Below, piece after piece: positions 52,201-61,264 of a DNA stretch of 64,000 bases (the stretch's first letter is position 1; each line of letters starts with the position of its first letter). Under the pieces are notes generated by a model, which saw only the letters and a list, made by a program, of their open reading frames with translations, was not told the DNA's origin and searched no databases. This DNA is from JASGIT01 sp047601665 (GTDB lineage Bacteria; Pseudomonadota; Gammaproteobacteria; Burkholderiales; Burkholderiaceae_C), in the NCBI GenBank assembly GCA_047601665.1, contig JASGIT010000001.1, forward strand, positions 744,001 through 808,000, in the 5' to 3' direction. The position numbers and the translations under genes are program-made.

Positions 52201-53349
52201 TCAGGGCCTGCGCAGGCCAGCGGCCAGTTGCGGCGCCAACGCAGCAAAGATGGCGTTGGCGATCACGGCATTGCCCTTGTCGCCAAAATGGAACTGGTCC
52301 AGGAACATGTCATCCTTGGATTCATAGCCATCAAAGACGCCTGACAGATTCACAAACCGGAAATTGTCCTGTTCCAAGGCAGCGAGTTTCGCCGCAATGG
52401 CCTCGTAGCACTGTACATAATAGTTCTTCGAGTCATTCAGGAAATCCTGCTCCCGAGAGCTCAAATGCTTCTTCGTCACGGAGAGCGTGGGCTGCAGGAA
52501 GAAGACCCAATTCACACCCACATTTTTCAGCGCCTGCGCACCCAGCCGTACGTTCTTTTCCAGGCGATAAACCACTGTTTGCGGCGGCACCGGCTTTGAC
52601 GCCGGACGTGCCTGCGGCAATTCAGCCAGTTCTTTTCTTCCCGCTATTTTCAGGCCTGCATCGGTCAACATGCGAAAATAGTCATCCGCAAATGCGGTAA
52701 ACCACAATACATTCCGGCCTGCATCACCCCAGAAGACATCGTTGTTCCCCGAAAGCGACACCACCAAATCGGGCTGCAGCTCGGAAAGATAATTCTCAAT
52801 GGCGATGCGCTCTTGTGTAGAAGCCCACGCCGGATTGGCAAAAGTAAAGACCTCGTAGCGCACTCCACTCTGTGCCGATAATTTTGTATTCAACAACCCA
52901 TCCAGCAGACTGCCAATCGTCTGATCCTGGCTGGGTGCACCAGAGCCATAGGCCGTGGAGCCGCCCGTGAGAAAAATGCGGTACATCCCTGCGGGCTTCG
53001 GCATCTGCAATTCCTGGTCATTGCGCATCTGCCACGAATTGATGTGGGCATTCTGGTGCTGGCCAGGAACGGGGGCCGTACCCACGAAGGGCGTTGGTTG
53101 GTCGGGAACAGACCAGCTGATCGTGCGGCCATCCACCGTCGGATTGCTGTACGCGCGCCCATAGTTGTTGCGCTGCTCGTCCTTCAAGGGAGTGGCCGCC
53201 AACGCCCCAGCCAACGTCTCACCCTGCTCCACCCATTGGACGATCTTCTCGAATGGCCTCGCCGCGATGTGCAAGCCCACCCCGTATCCCAGCGCCACCA
53301 ATGCACACAGTACCAGCGAAGGCACTGCAAGGTACAAAATCTTCTTCAT
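52201..53349 (-). CDS. SGNH/GDSL-type hydrolase, membrane-anchored or secreted
   Basis: A 382-residue protein with an N-terminal hydrophobic anchor (about 5-28). SGNH blocks: GGSTAYG (nucleophile Ser near residue 128), SGNND (block III) and DQFHFGDKGN (catalytic Asp-His). It follows the DUF5989 gene by 3 bp, the last gene of the island operon. Codon use and base composition are more AT-rich than the surroundings. An O-acyl esterase or transferase acting on a surface glycan is likely; the substrate is unknown. Confidence 0.85.
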   Translation of the reverse strand: MKKILYLAVPSLVLCALVALGYGVGLHIAARPFEKIVQWVEQGETLAGALAATPLKDEQRNNYGRAYSNPTVDGRTISWSVPDQPTPFVGTAPVPGQHQNAHINSWQMRNDQELQMPKPAGMYRIFLTGGSTAYGSGAPSQDQTIGSLLDGLLNTKLSAQSGVRYEVFTFANPAWASTQERIAIENYLSELQPDLVVSLSGNNDVFWGDAGRNVLWFTAFADDYFRMLTDAGLKIAGRKELAELPQARPASKPVPPQTVVYRLEKNVRLGAQALKNVGVNWVFFLQPTLSVTKKHLSSREQDFLNDSKNYYVQCYEAIAAKLAALEQDNFRFVNLSGVFDGYESKDDMFLDQFHFGDKGNAVIANAIFAALAPQLAAGLRRP

Positions 53350-53352
53350 GGA

Positions 53353-53505
53353 TCAGAACAGGGTATAGATGAAAGGCGCCAATACGGAACCATGCCCGAA
53401 TACGATCAACGCCCCCAACAGCAGCAGAACGGCCAGCACCGGAATCAGTGCATACCTTTTATGTTCACGGAAGAACAAAACCAGTTCTTTGAGCAGTTCC
53501 AACAT
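53353..53505 (-). CDS. DUF5989 small membrane protein (SxtK-like)
   Basis: A 50-residue protein, MLELLKELVLFFREHKRYA followed by one membrane segment (LIPVLAVLLLLGALIVFGHG) and the conserved end LAPFIYTLF. This pattern is DUF5989, found next to carbamoyltransferases and SxtJ proteins; in the saxitoxin cluster of cyanobacteria a comparable protein is SxtK. Its ATG shares a base with the sxtJ stop (TGATG). Function unknown; presumed partner of the carbamoyltransferase. Confidence 0.9.
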   Translation of the reverse strand: MLELLKELVLFFREHKRYALIPVLAVLLLLGALIVFGHGSVLAPFIYTLF

Positions 53506-53915
53506 CAGAATTGACGCTCCATGTGATCGGCCTTTCTGGCGGCCTTGTTGATTCGGTAAGTTGTCAAACGGTCATCCCGGCTTTTCTGCAAGGTATCCTT
53601 GCCCAGCAGGCGCATGACTGCCCCCAAGGGGGCGAAAACCAGGAAAAATACGATGCCCAGAACCACCCTGGTATTGAACCATTCCAACACCCGGGCAAGC
53701 CGCATCCAGTATTTATGCGGAATACCCAGCGCTGAAGGCCGCAGGACTGCCAACACCAGAAACACGCCCGCAACCACCCAGGGCCAATAAGCCCGCTGCA
53801 GCGACCACCACCACGGCAGCAGCAAACCCAGGACCAAGGCAAAAAAACCGGCCATCACGTAGCCGAACTTGCGCAGTTCACGCTCGCTGGCGACCATTTC
53901 AACGTTCTGCTTCAT
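53505..53915 (-). CDS. SxtJ-family membrane protein
   Basis: A 136-residue protein with about three hydrophobic stretches (about residues 18-38, 43-60 and 83-104) and a charged C-terminus. LRKFGYVMAGFFALVLGLLLPWWW and GIPHKYWMRLARVLEWF (split) match SxtJ. The genes sxtI (carbamoyltransferase), sxtJ and sxtK occur together in many bacteria with an unknown division of labour. It starts 9 bp after the carbamoyltransferase gene. Confidence 0.88.
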   Translation of the reverse strand: MKQNVEMVASERELRKFGYVMAGFFALVLGLLLPWWWSLQRAYWPWVVAGVFLVLAVLRPSALGIPHKYWMRLARVLEWFNTRVVLGIVFFLVFAPLGAVMRLLGKDTLQKSRDDRLTTYRINKAARKADHMERQF

Positions 53916-53924
53916 AGCACCCCA

Positions 53925-55754
53925 TCAGTCCAAAGCCAGCGCACCCTTGCGATGGGCGATCTTGACATTCTTCTGCGCCGCTTTGGACAGCAGCACATTG
54001 CCCAGTACCAGACAATCCATGTCCGTACCCATGAAACAGCGGAATGCATCCTCCGGAGTGCACACAATAGGTTCACCCCGCACGTTGAATGAAGTATTCA
54101 CCAATACCGCACAGCCCGTCCTGCGCTCAAATGCGCTCAGCAGGTGATGGAATTCAGGGTTGCTGTTTTCACTCACCGTTTGCACCCGGGCCGAATAGTC
54201 CACGTGGGTAACCGCTGGAATACTGGAGCGTATCTGGTGCAGTTGCGCCAAACCGTCCAAGGATTGCTCCGGTTGTATTTGAATGTCCTCATGCACTTGT
54301 GCCACCAAAAGCATGTAAGGGCTGGGGCGATCCAGCTGAAAATACCGCCCGACGGCATCTTCCTTGACTGCAGGAGCAAAGGGGCGAAACGATTCGCGGA
54401 ACTTGATTTTCAGGTTCAACTGCGATTGCATCGCACGCGAACGCGGATCGGCGATGATCGACCGGGCGCCCAGGGCACGCGGGCCGAATTCCATCCGGTT
54501 CTGGAACCAACCCACGACCTCCTCGTGGGCCAACAGTTCGGCCACGGTGTCGTACAGATCCTCCGACTCCATGACGGTGTAGTGCGCACCCAGTTCATCG
54601 AGCTTCTCAATAATGCTGGCTTGTTCATAGCGCGGCCCCAGCAAGGAGCCTTGCATCTGGTCCCGTCCTGCGGCGTACACCCTGCTTTGCTTGCGGTAAG
54701 TATGGTAGGCCGCATAGGCCGCACCCAAGGCGCCACCCGCATCTCCGGCAGCGGGCTGAATCCAGATGTCCTTGAAAATACCCTCCCGCAGCAAGCGGCC
54801 ATTCGCTACGCAGTTCAGCGCCACACCGCCGGCCATGCAAAGATAATCAGCCCCGGTTTCTTTCTGAAGCTGCCGGGCCAGCTTGAGTACGACCTCTTCC
54901 GTCACTACCTGTATCGATGCCGCCAAATCCATATCCCGCTGGGTTGGCACACTCTCTGGATCGCGCGGCGGGCCGCCGAACAAATCAGAAAACTTCTGAT
55001 TCGTCATCCGCAGCCCGGTGCAATAGTCAAAATATTCCAGATTAAGGCGGAAGGTTCCATCTTCCTTGATATCTATCAGATTATCCAGAATCAACTGGGT
55101 ATGGATAGGTTTGCCATAGGGGGCCAAGCCCATGAGCTTGTACTCACCCGAATTCACCTTGAAACCCAGATAGTAGGTAAAGGCCGAATACAGCAAGCCC
55201 AGCGAATGTGGAAAATTGATCTGCCATAGAGGATTGAGCGCTGAGCCCTGTCCCAGCCAGGCCGACGTGGTCGCCCATTCCCCTACGCCATCCAGGCACA
55301 GCACGGCGGCAGTTTCGTACGGGCTCGGATAGAACGCCGATGCCGCATGAGACTCATGGTGCTCCGCAAACAAAATAGGGGGCAGATCCGCTTCCTTGCA
55401 CGCAAGCAGGCTGGCGAGCTCCTGTTTGAGCGTTCTTTTCAGATACAGCTTCTCCTTGAGCCATACTGGCACGGCCGTGACAAAGGAGCGAAAACCATGC
55501 GGCGCATAGCTCAAATAGGTATCGAGCAGGCGCTCGAATTTGAGAATGGGTTTGTCATAGAAAACAATGGAATCCAGATCGTGTGCACGAGCGTTAGCCT
55601 CTTGCAAACAGTATTGGATTGCGTGCCTGGGAAACCGCTCATCATGCTTTTTTCGCGTAAAGCGCTCCTCCTGCGCTGCAGCAACGATCTGGCCTGACCG
55701 CAGCAGTGCCGCCGCACTATCGTGGTAATATGAAGATATTCCCAGTATGTTCAT
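53925..55754 (-). CDS. NodU/CmcH/SxtI-family O-carbamoyltransferase
   Basis: A 609-residue enzyme transferring a carbamoyl group from carbamoyl phosphate to a hydroxyl. The N-terminal kinase-like Kae1 domain has ILGISSYYHDSAAAL at residue 3, AEHHESHAASAFYPSP (metal ligands) and LCLDGVGEWATTS; LCMAGGVALNCVANGRL follows, and the C-terminal domain contains FRPFAPAV and VLVNTSFNVRGEPIV. It uses many NodU-type conserved residues; the acceptor (sugar or lipid) is unknown. Central gene of the lower-GC island, with SxtJ/SxtK-like membrane partners and hydrolases on both sides. Confidence 0.93.
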   Translation of the reverse strand: MNILGISSYYHDSAAALLRSGQIVAAAQEERFTRKKHDERFPRHAIQYCLQEANARAHDLDSIVFYDKPILKFERLLDTYLSYAPHGFRSFVTAVPVWLKEKLYLKRTLKQELASLLACKEADLPPILFAEHHESHAASAFYPSPYETAAVLCLDGVGEWATTSAWLGQGSALNPLWQINFPHSLGLLYSAFTYYLGFKVNSGEYKLMGLAPYGKPIHTQLILDNLIDIKEDGTFRLNLEYFDYCTGLRMTNQKFSDLFGGPPRDPESVPTQRDMDLAASIQVVTEEVVLKLARQLQKETGADYLCMAGGVALNCVANGRLLREGIFKDIWIQPAAGDAGGALGAAYAAYHTYRKQSRVYAAGRDQMQGSLLGPRYEQASIIEKLDELGAHYTVMESEDLYDTVAELLAHEEVVGWFQNRMEFGPRALGARSIIADPRSRAMQSQLNLKIKFRESFRPFAPAVKEDAVGRYFQLDRPSPYMLLVAQVHEDIQIQPEQSLDGLAQLHQIRSSIPAVTHVDYSARVQTVSENSNPEFHHLLSAFERRTGCAVLVNTSFNVRGEPIVCTPEDAFRCFMGTDMDCLVLGNVLLSKAAQKNVKIAHRKGALALD

Positions 55755-55792
55755 AAGAACCCTATTACCATAGCATCAACCCCAAAGAGCAT

Positions 55793-56869
55793 CTATTTAT
55801 CTTTATCCACCTGCATTGCTTGCAACTGCCTTTCATCCTGCCGCTTGAATGGGCGATGCATGGGAAAAAAGGCTTCATACACTGACTCCCCCAGATAGGT
55901 TTGCCCATATTCATTGAAATGCGTTCCTCCTGCAGTCATCTGCCCCGCAAGGCGGTCGGTACTGACCAGCTTGACATAGGGTAGCGCTCGCACCACCTGC
56001 CGTTGCGCTCGCCGTACAGTCTTTCTATAGGTCCAGACAGGATTATCCTGAATCTCACCCAGCACGACGGGGGTTTTTCGACTTTCGGCACATCCCATAC
56101 CGACCACATCCCGGCGAAAGGCCTGAATAAATTTAGACAAGTTTCTTTCATAATTTCTTGCCCACACTTTATTCAATGCATCGGATTCGCCTTGCATGAA
56201 AAACAGACCTGCCACCCTGATTTTCTTCCGACCCATCCTGGTGCGACAGGCATGTCTCACCATTTCCATCAGTTCTTTATACAGATGGCCTCCGGGCGCC
56301 CAATTGTCGGCACGAGGGGTATAGTTCAGCGTCGTATTCGATACCGCCAGCTTGACGATATAAAACTCATACGGCGGGCGCTCATTTAAAGAGCGGGCGA
56401 GAGACAATTCGGGACCAAACATGTCTTCGGCCCTGGAGCCCGAAGGGAAGTATTGGGGTGCATTGGCTACATTTTTGTAGCCGAAGCCAGGCCGGGCCGT
56501 GTGCCATGTCGCAAAACGGCTCCAATTTACTTTTTTTGAAAGTACGGCATCGTCATGGCCCTTGACGCCTGGCGCAGCACCGTAGATGCCATAGATTTTC
56601 ACGTTCGGGAAAACCGTATTTTCCTGAACATAATCGTTTGCACCACCCGGAATGTCTCTGACGGAAGCCAGGCCAACGGCGTTGGACTGTCCCGCGATGA
56701 CAAAAAGCTTGCGCACACGTTGGGTGCTTCCATGCTTGCGTGCTTTATGGTCACAGCATGGTTGGGCATTGCTATTTGCGCCCATCCATGCAAGGCCCAG
56801 CAGGCAAACCACACGGCCCATCTGAAGAATGGATAGCTGCCGAAAAAAGCCCACGCTTGCGTTTCGCAC
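55793..56869 (-). CDS. SASA-type carbohydrate esterase (sialate O-acetylesterase-like)
   Basis: A 358-residue secreted SGNH-fold hydrolase. VIAGQSNAVG near residue 58 holds the nucleophile Ser; MQGESD and the terminal GTHFNEYGQ provide the remaining conserved blocks. A signal peptide (MGRVVCLLGLAWMGANSNA) begins at an internal ATG at 56821; the GTG at 56869 is the maximal start, and the choice is uncertain. The first gene of the island operon, only 10 bp after tldD in the same direction. It probably deacylates a glycan that the neighbouring carbamoyltransferase also modifies. Confidence 0.82.
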   Translation of the reverse strand: MRNASVGFFRQLSILQMGRVVCLLGLAWMGANSNAQPCCDHKARKHGSTQRVRKLFVIAGQSNAVGLASVRDIPGGANDYVQENTVFPNVKIYGIYGAAPGVKGHDDAVLSKKVNWSRFATWHTARPGFGYKNVANAPQYFPSGSRAEDMFGPELSLARSLNERPPYEFYIVKLAVSNTTLNYTPRADNWAPGGHLYKELMEMVRHACRTRMGRKKIRVAGLFFMQGESDALNKVWARNYERNLSKFIQAFRRDVVGMGCAESRKTPVVLGEIQDNPVWTYRKTVRRAQRQVVRALPYVKLVSTDRLAGQMTAGGTHFNEYGQTYLGESVYEAFFPMHRPFKRQDERQLQAMQVDKDK

Positions 56870-56879
56870 TCTGCAAGCT

Positions 56880-58340
56880 TCAGGCCGTGCCGCCCACCGT
56901 CAGCCCATCGATGCGCAGCGTGGGCTGGCCCACGCCCACGGGCACGCTCTGGCCTTCCTTGCCGCAGGTGCCCACGCCGCTGTCCAGGCGCATGTCGTTG
57001 CCGATCATGCCGACCTTCTTGAGCGACTCGGGGCCGCTGCCGACGATGGTCGCGCCCTTGACGGGGTAGAGGATCTTGCCGTTTTCGACCCAGTACGCCT
57101 CGCTGGCCGAGAAGACGAACTTGCCGCTGGTGATGTCCACCTGCCCGCCGCCGAAGTTGGTGGCGTACAGGCCGCGCTTCATGCTGGCCACGATTTCCGC
57201 CGGGTCCTTGTCGCCGCCGAGCATGTAGGTGTTGGTCATGCGCGGCATGGGGATGTGGGCGTAGCTTTCGCGGCGGCCGTTGCCCGTGGGCTTGACGCCC
57301 ATGAGGCGCGCGTTCATCGCGTCCTGGATGTAGCCCTTGAGGATGCCGTCTTCGATGAGCACGTTGCGCTGGCTGGGGCAGCCTTCGTCGTCCACGTTGA
57401 GGCTGCCGCGCCGGTCGGCGATGGTGCCGTCGTCCAGCACCGTCACGCCCTTGGCGGCCACGCGCTGGCCGATGCGGCCGCTGAAGGCGCTCGATCCCTT
57501 GCGGTTGAAGTCGCCCTCCAGCCCGTGGCCCACGGCTTCGTGCAGCAGCACGCCGGGCCAGCCGGGGCCGAGCACCACGGTCATTTCGCCCGCGGGCGCG
57601 GGGCGCGATTCGAGGTTGACCAGGGCGGCGTTGACGGCTTCGTCCACGTACTGGGCGATCTGCGCGTCGTCGAAGTACGCCAGGCCGAAGCGGCCGCCGC
57701 CGCCCGCGGAGCCGATCTCGCGCCGCTCGCCCTGCTGGGCGATGACGGTGACCGACAGGCGCACCAGCGGGCGCACGTCGGCGGCCAGCGTGCCGTCGGC
57801 GCGGGCGACCAGCACCACGTCGTATTCGCTGGCCAGCCCCGCCATGACCTGGGCCACGCGCGGGTCCTTGGCACGGGCGCGCTGCTCCACTTTTTCCAGC
57901 AGTTGCACCTTGGCCGTGCTGCCGAGCGTGGCGATGGGGTCGAGGCCGGGGTACAGGGCGCGGCTTTTTGCTATCTTTTGCGTAGCTGCTCGCGCTCGTC
58001 CCTTCTGGCCCAGGGCCGAAATGGACCGCACAGTGCGGGCGGCGTCGAGCAGCGAGGCTTCGGAGATGTCGTCCGAATACGCGAACGCGGTTTTCTCGCC
58101 GCTGACGGCGCGCACGCCCACGCCCTGGTCGATGCTGAAGCTGCCGGTCTTGACGATGCCTTCCTCCAGGCTCCAGCCCTCGCTGCGGGTGTACTGGAAG
58201 TACAGGTCGGCGTCGTCCACGCGGTGCGCGCGGATTTCGGCCAGGGCGCGCGCCAGGTGGGTTTCGTCGAGGCCGAAGGGCTCCAGCAGCAGTTGCCGGG
58301 CCGTGGCCAGGCGTTCAATGGTGGGTTCACGGGCGATCAT
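56880..58340 (-). CDS. tldD: Metalloprotease TldD
   Basis: A 486-residue subunit of the TldD-TldE peptidase that degrades unfolded or ribosomally made peptides. The zinc motif HEAVGHGLEGD is near residue 265. It starts inside the rodA stop codon (ATGA overlap). Residues about 110-127 (GQKGRARAATQKIAK) are encoded by degenerate repeat copy K. tldE is not in this window. Confidence 0.95.
   Translation of the reverse strand: MIAREPTIERLATARQLLLEPFGLDETHLARALAEIRAHRVDDADLYFQYTRSEGWSLEEGIVKTGSFSIDQGVGVRAVSGEKTAFAYSDDISEASLLDAARTVRSISALGQKGRARAATQKIAKSRALYPGLDPIATLGSTAKVQLLEKVEQRARAKDPRVAQVMAGLASEYDVVLVARADGTLAADVRPLVRLSVTVIAQQGERREIGSAGGGGRFGLAYFDDAQIAQYVDEAVNAALVNLESRPAPAGEMTVVLGPGWPGVLLHEAVGHGLEGDFNRKGSSAFSGRIGQRVAAKGVTVLDDGTIADRRGSLNVDDEGCPSQRNVLIEDGILKGYIQDAMNARLMGVKPTGNGRRESYAHIPMPRMTNTYMLGGDKDPAEIVASMKRGLYATNFGGGQVDITSGKFVFSASEAYWVENGKILYPVKGATIVGSGPESLKKVGMIGNDMRLDSGVGTCGKEGQSVPVGVGQPTLRIDGLTVGGTA
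57961..58012 (+). repeat. Dispersed palindromic repeat, copy K, translated in tldD
   Basis: The plus strand reads GTAGCTGCTCGCGCTCGTCCCTTCTGGCCC, a degenerate copy with its AT-rich left flank GCTTTTTGCTATCTTTTGC. Read antisense in tldD as GQKGRARAATQKIAKS, in the same frame as copy H. It lies in a loop region of the protein and is the least conserved copy. Confidence 0.7.
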
Positions 58341-59539
58341 GGGGCCATTGTCCTAGAAACCAGAAACCCGCCGGGGGCGTCGGGTGGCGGCAAACGCTGC
58401 TCGCGCGCCACGGACATGATGACGCCCAGCGCCAGCCCCAGCGTGGTCATGGCCGTGCCGCCATAGCTGATGAAGGGCAGCGGAACGCCGACCACGGGCA
58501 ATATGCCGCTGACCATGCCCATGTTCACGAAGGCGTAGGTGAAGAAGATCATGGACACGGCCCCGGCCATCAGCCGCCCGAACAGCGTGCCCGCGCCCAC
58601 GGCGATCGCCAGCCCGCGCCACACCATGAACAGGAAGCACACGATGATGAACAGGTTGCCGACGAGGCCGAACTCCTCGGAATAGGCGGCGAAGATGAAG
58701 TCCGTGGTGCGCTCGGGAATGAACTCCAGGTGCGTCTGCGTGCCCGCCATGAAGCCCTTGCCCCAGACGCCGCCCGAGCCGATGGCGATCATGCCCTGGA
58801 TGATGTGGAAGCCCTTGCCCAGCGGGTCGCGCGTGGGGTCGAGCAGGGTGCAGATGCGCTGCTGCTGGTAGTCGTGCAGCACGGGCCAGCGCACGCCGTC
58901 GGCGCACAGGCGTGGCTCGAAGATGACGATGAGCGCGATGCACACGGCCCCGACGAGCACGGGCGGCAGGACCAGCTTCCACGGCAGCCCGGCGAAGAAG
59001 ATGACCGACAGCCCGGCCGCCAGCACCAGCAGCGAGGTGCCCAGGTCGGGCTGCTTCATGATGAGGCCCACGGGCACGGCCAGCAGCCCGGCGGCCACCA
59101 CGAAGTCCAGCGGGCGCAGCGCGCCCTCGCGCTTCTGGAACCACCAGGCCAGCATCAGCGGCATGGCGATCTTGAGGATTTCGCTGGGCTGGATGACCAC
59201 GCCCACATTGATCCAGCGCGTGGCGCCCTTCTTGGTGATGCCGAACAGCGCCACCGCCACCAGCAGCGCCACGCCCAGCAGGTACAGCGGCACGGCGGCG
59301 GCCATGATCTTGGACGGCGGCACCTGGGCCACGATGAACAGGATGCCCGCCGCGAGCACCATGTTGCGCGCATGGTCCGCGAAGCGCGTGCCGTGGTCGT
59401 AGCCCGACGAATACATGGCCAGCAGCCCCGCGCCCGCGAGCATGAGCACCAGCGCCAGCAGCACCAGGTCGAAGCCCATGAACAGGGGGATGATGCGCTG
59501 CGCGAGCGTCGGTTTGTCAAAAACGGCTGTCGTGGACAT
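58337..59539 (-). CDS. rodA: Rod shape-determining protein RodA (SEDS peptidoglycan polymerase)
   Basis: A 400-residue protein with about ten membrane segments. SEDS motifs: AGILFIVAQVPPSK, KKGATRWINVG, QPSEILKIAMPLML, MKQPDLGTSLL and PLPFISYGGTAMTTLGLALG. It polymerises glycan strands with PBP2 for elongation. mrdA (PBP2) is not directly upstream here; an HDOD gene is. It overlaps tldD by 4 bases. Confidence 0.96.
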   Translation of the reverse strand: MSTTAVFDKPTLAQRIIPLFMGFDLVLLALVLMLAGAGLLAMYSSGYDHGTRFADHARNMVLAAGILFIVAQVPPSKIMAAAVPLYLLGVALLVAVALFGITKKGATRWINVGVVIQPSEILKIAMPLMLAWWFQKREGALRPLDFVVAAGLLAVPVGLIMKQPDLGTSLLVLAAGLSVIFFAGLPWKLVLPPVLVGAVCIALIVIFEPRLCADGVRWPVLHDYQQQRICTLLDPTRDPLGKGFHIIQGMIAIGSGGVWGKGFMAGTQTHLEFIPERTTDFIFAAYSEEFGLVGNLFIIVCFLFMVWRGLAIAVGAGTLFGRLMAGAVSMIFFTYAFVNMGMVSGILPVVGVPLPFISYGGTAMTTLGLALGVIMSVAREQRLPPPDAPGGFLVSRTMAP

Positions 59540-59569
59540 AGCCCGCGATTATCGCGGGCGCGGCCGGTT

Positions 59570-61183
59570 TCAGCCCGCCTGCCGAAAGGCCATGACGGCC
59601 TGGTTGCGCAGCGTGCGCAGCAGGCCCAGCACGCGGTCGTCCACCTGGAAGGCCCCGGGCTGGTCATGCTCGGCGTAGATCAAGGCGAAGGTCTGGCCCT
59701 TGATCTGCAGTGGCAGCAGCAGGAAGCTGGCCCCGTTCAGCGCCTGCCGGTACCAGTCGGGCAGGCGGGCCTGCATTCGCGGCTCGGTGGCGTCGGCGAT
59801 CAGCGTGTCGGCCCCGCGCGCGCACACGGCGGCGAACAGGTCGCCCTGCGCCTTAAGCGGCACGCGCAGCGCCTGCACGGCGGCGTCGCTGCCTTCGCCC
59901 AGGCCGAAGCGGCCTGTGAGCAGGTCGGTGCGCGACTCGCGCAGGCAGAACACCATGCGGCGCGCGCCCAGGGCGCGGAACATGGTTTCCACGATCATGC
60001 GCAGCACGTCGTTGAGCCTGAAGGTCTCGACCATGGCGTTGGTGATGTCCTGCACGCCGGCGGCCAGCACCTGCTCCATCTCGGCCTGCGTGGGCGGCAC
60101 GCCGGGGGGCGACGGCAGGGGCGCGGGCGGCGCGGCGCGCAGTTCGTGCGGGGCCAGCGGGTCGTCCGCCGCCAGCGCGCCCTCTTCGGCCAGCGAGGGC
60201 AGGCGCAGCAGCCGCGCGGCGGGCGAGCCGGGCTCCACGCGCAGTTCCAGCGCCTCGGCCAGCGCCACCAGCCGCTTGCGCGCGCGCAGCGTGGCCGCGC
60301 CGATGGCATCCGCCGGCATGGACAGGGGACGGGCGTACTGCGCGCACAGGTAGGACAGCCGCGCCTCGGCCTGCGCGGGCTCGCCGCCGCGCAGCAGGGC
60401 GGCGGCGAATTCGTTGGCGGCGCGCGCGGCCCAGCGCAGCCGCTCCGGCCCCTGCTCGGGCTCGCGCAGCGACGGCGCGCCCAGCGGCGTGCGCATACAG
60501 CGCAGCAGGCTGTCGGGCAGGCCCCAGGCGCGCGCCACGCCCGTGCCCAGGTCTTCCAGGCTCAGGCGCAGCACCTGCTGGGCGGCGGCCTGCTCGCCGC
60601 CCTGGTAGCGCTCCTCGGCCACCAGGGCGCGGATCTGCTGCGCCTCGTGCGGGAAGTAGAACTCGCACAACATGCGCCCCAGGTTCTGGAACAGGGCGCC
60701 GAGGTAGGCTTCCTCGGCCTCCTGGGTGCCCGCGCACAGTTCGGCGGCCACCGCGCCCGCCATCATGCCGCGCAGGAATTCCTCGCGCATACGGCCCGCG
60801 TGGGCCTTGTCCTGCAGGTGGTCGAGCAGCACCAGGCTCATCGCCATGTCGCGCACGGCGTTGAAGCCCACCAGCGCCACGGCGCGCGACACGGTGCTGA
60901 TCGTGCCCCGGTTGGCGCGCACGTAGTAGATGCTGTTGACCAGCCGCAGCAGCTTGTGGGTGAGCGCCACGTCCTTGAGGATTTCGCCCGTCAGGTCGCC
61001 AATGCTGTCGTCCTCGGAATGCGCCACGCGGTGGATGCGCGCCACCGAGTCGGACAGCGCCGGAAAGTCGCTCTTGCCGCGCATACGCTGGAGCAGCACG
61101 TCGAGCGGGGCGCGGTGGGTGCCGGGGGTGGCTGGAGTTCCGGGCATGTCGGGCGGGGCGGCTTCGGGGGTGGGGGCGGTCAT
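59570..61183 (-). CDS. HDOD-domain signalling protein with C-terminal GAF-like domain
   Basis: A 537-residue cytoplasmic protein. The HDOD domain (about 25-235) contains FPALSDSVARIHRVAHSED, LLRLVNSIYYVRANRGTISTVSRAVALVGFNAVRDMAMSLVLLD in parts, and GALFQNLGRMLCEFYFP. A Pro/Ala-rich linker (about 345-370) leads to a GAF-like domain (about 370-530) with RMVFCLRESRTDLLTGRFGLG and FALIYAEH. HDOD proteins usually act in signalling and lack catalysis. It lies 30 bp before rodA; a functional link is unclear. Confidence 0.88.
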   Translation of the reverse strand: MTAPTPEAAPPDMPGTPATPGTHRAPLDVLLQRMRGKSDFPALSDSVARIHRVAHSEDDSIGDLTGEILKDVALTHKLLRLVNSIYYVRANRGTISTVSRAVALVGFNAVRDMAMSLVLLDHLQDKAHAGRMREEFLRGMMAGAVAAELCAGTQEAEEAYLGALFQNLGRMLCEFYFPHEAQQIRALVAEERYQGGEQAAAQQVLRLSLEDLGTGVARAWGLPDSLLRCMRTPLGAPSLREPEQGPERLRWAARAANEFAAALLRGGEPAQAEARLSYLCAQYARPLSMPADAIGAATLRARKRLVALAEALELRVEPGSPAARLLRLPSLAEEGALAADDPLAPHELRAAPPAPLPSPPGVPPTQAEMEQVLAAGVQDITNAMVETFRLNDVLRMIVETMFRALGARRMVFCLRESRTDLLTGRFGLGEGSDAAVQALRVPLKAQGDLFAAVCARGADTLIADATEPRMQARLPDWYRQALNGASFLLLPLQIKGQTFALIYAEHDQPGAFQVDDRVLGLLRTLRNQAVMAFRQAG

Positions 61184-61264
61184 GTCGGCAGACCCTGCAA
61201 CAATTTGATGCGAATATTAGGGCAGCGGGGCCAGGGCGGCTGTCATGCACGCTCTAATCCACCC

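Noticed and set aside
56832..56861. ATAGCTGCC followed by a GCTTGCG stretch at the left end of the SASA gene, possible repeat copy
   Set aside because: Only about nine bases match the consensus and no palindrome forms, so it was not counted.
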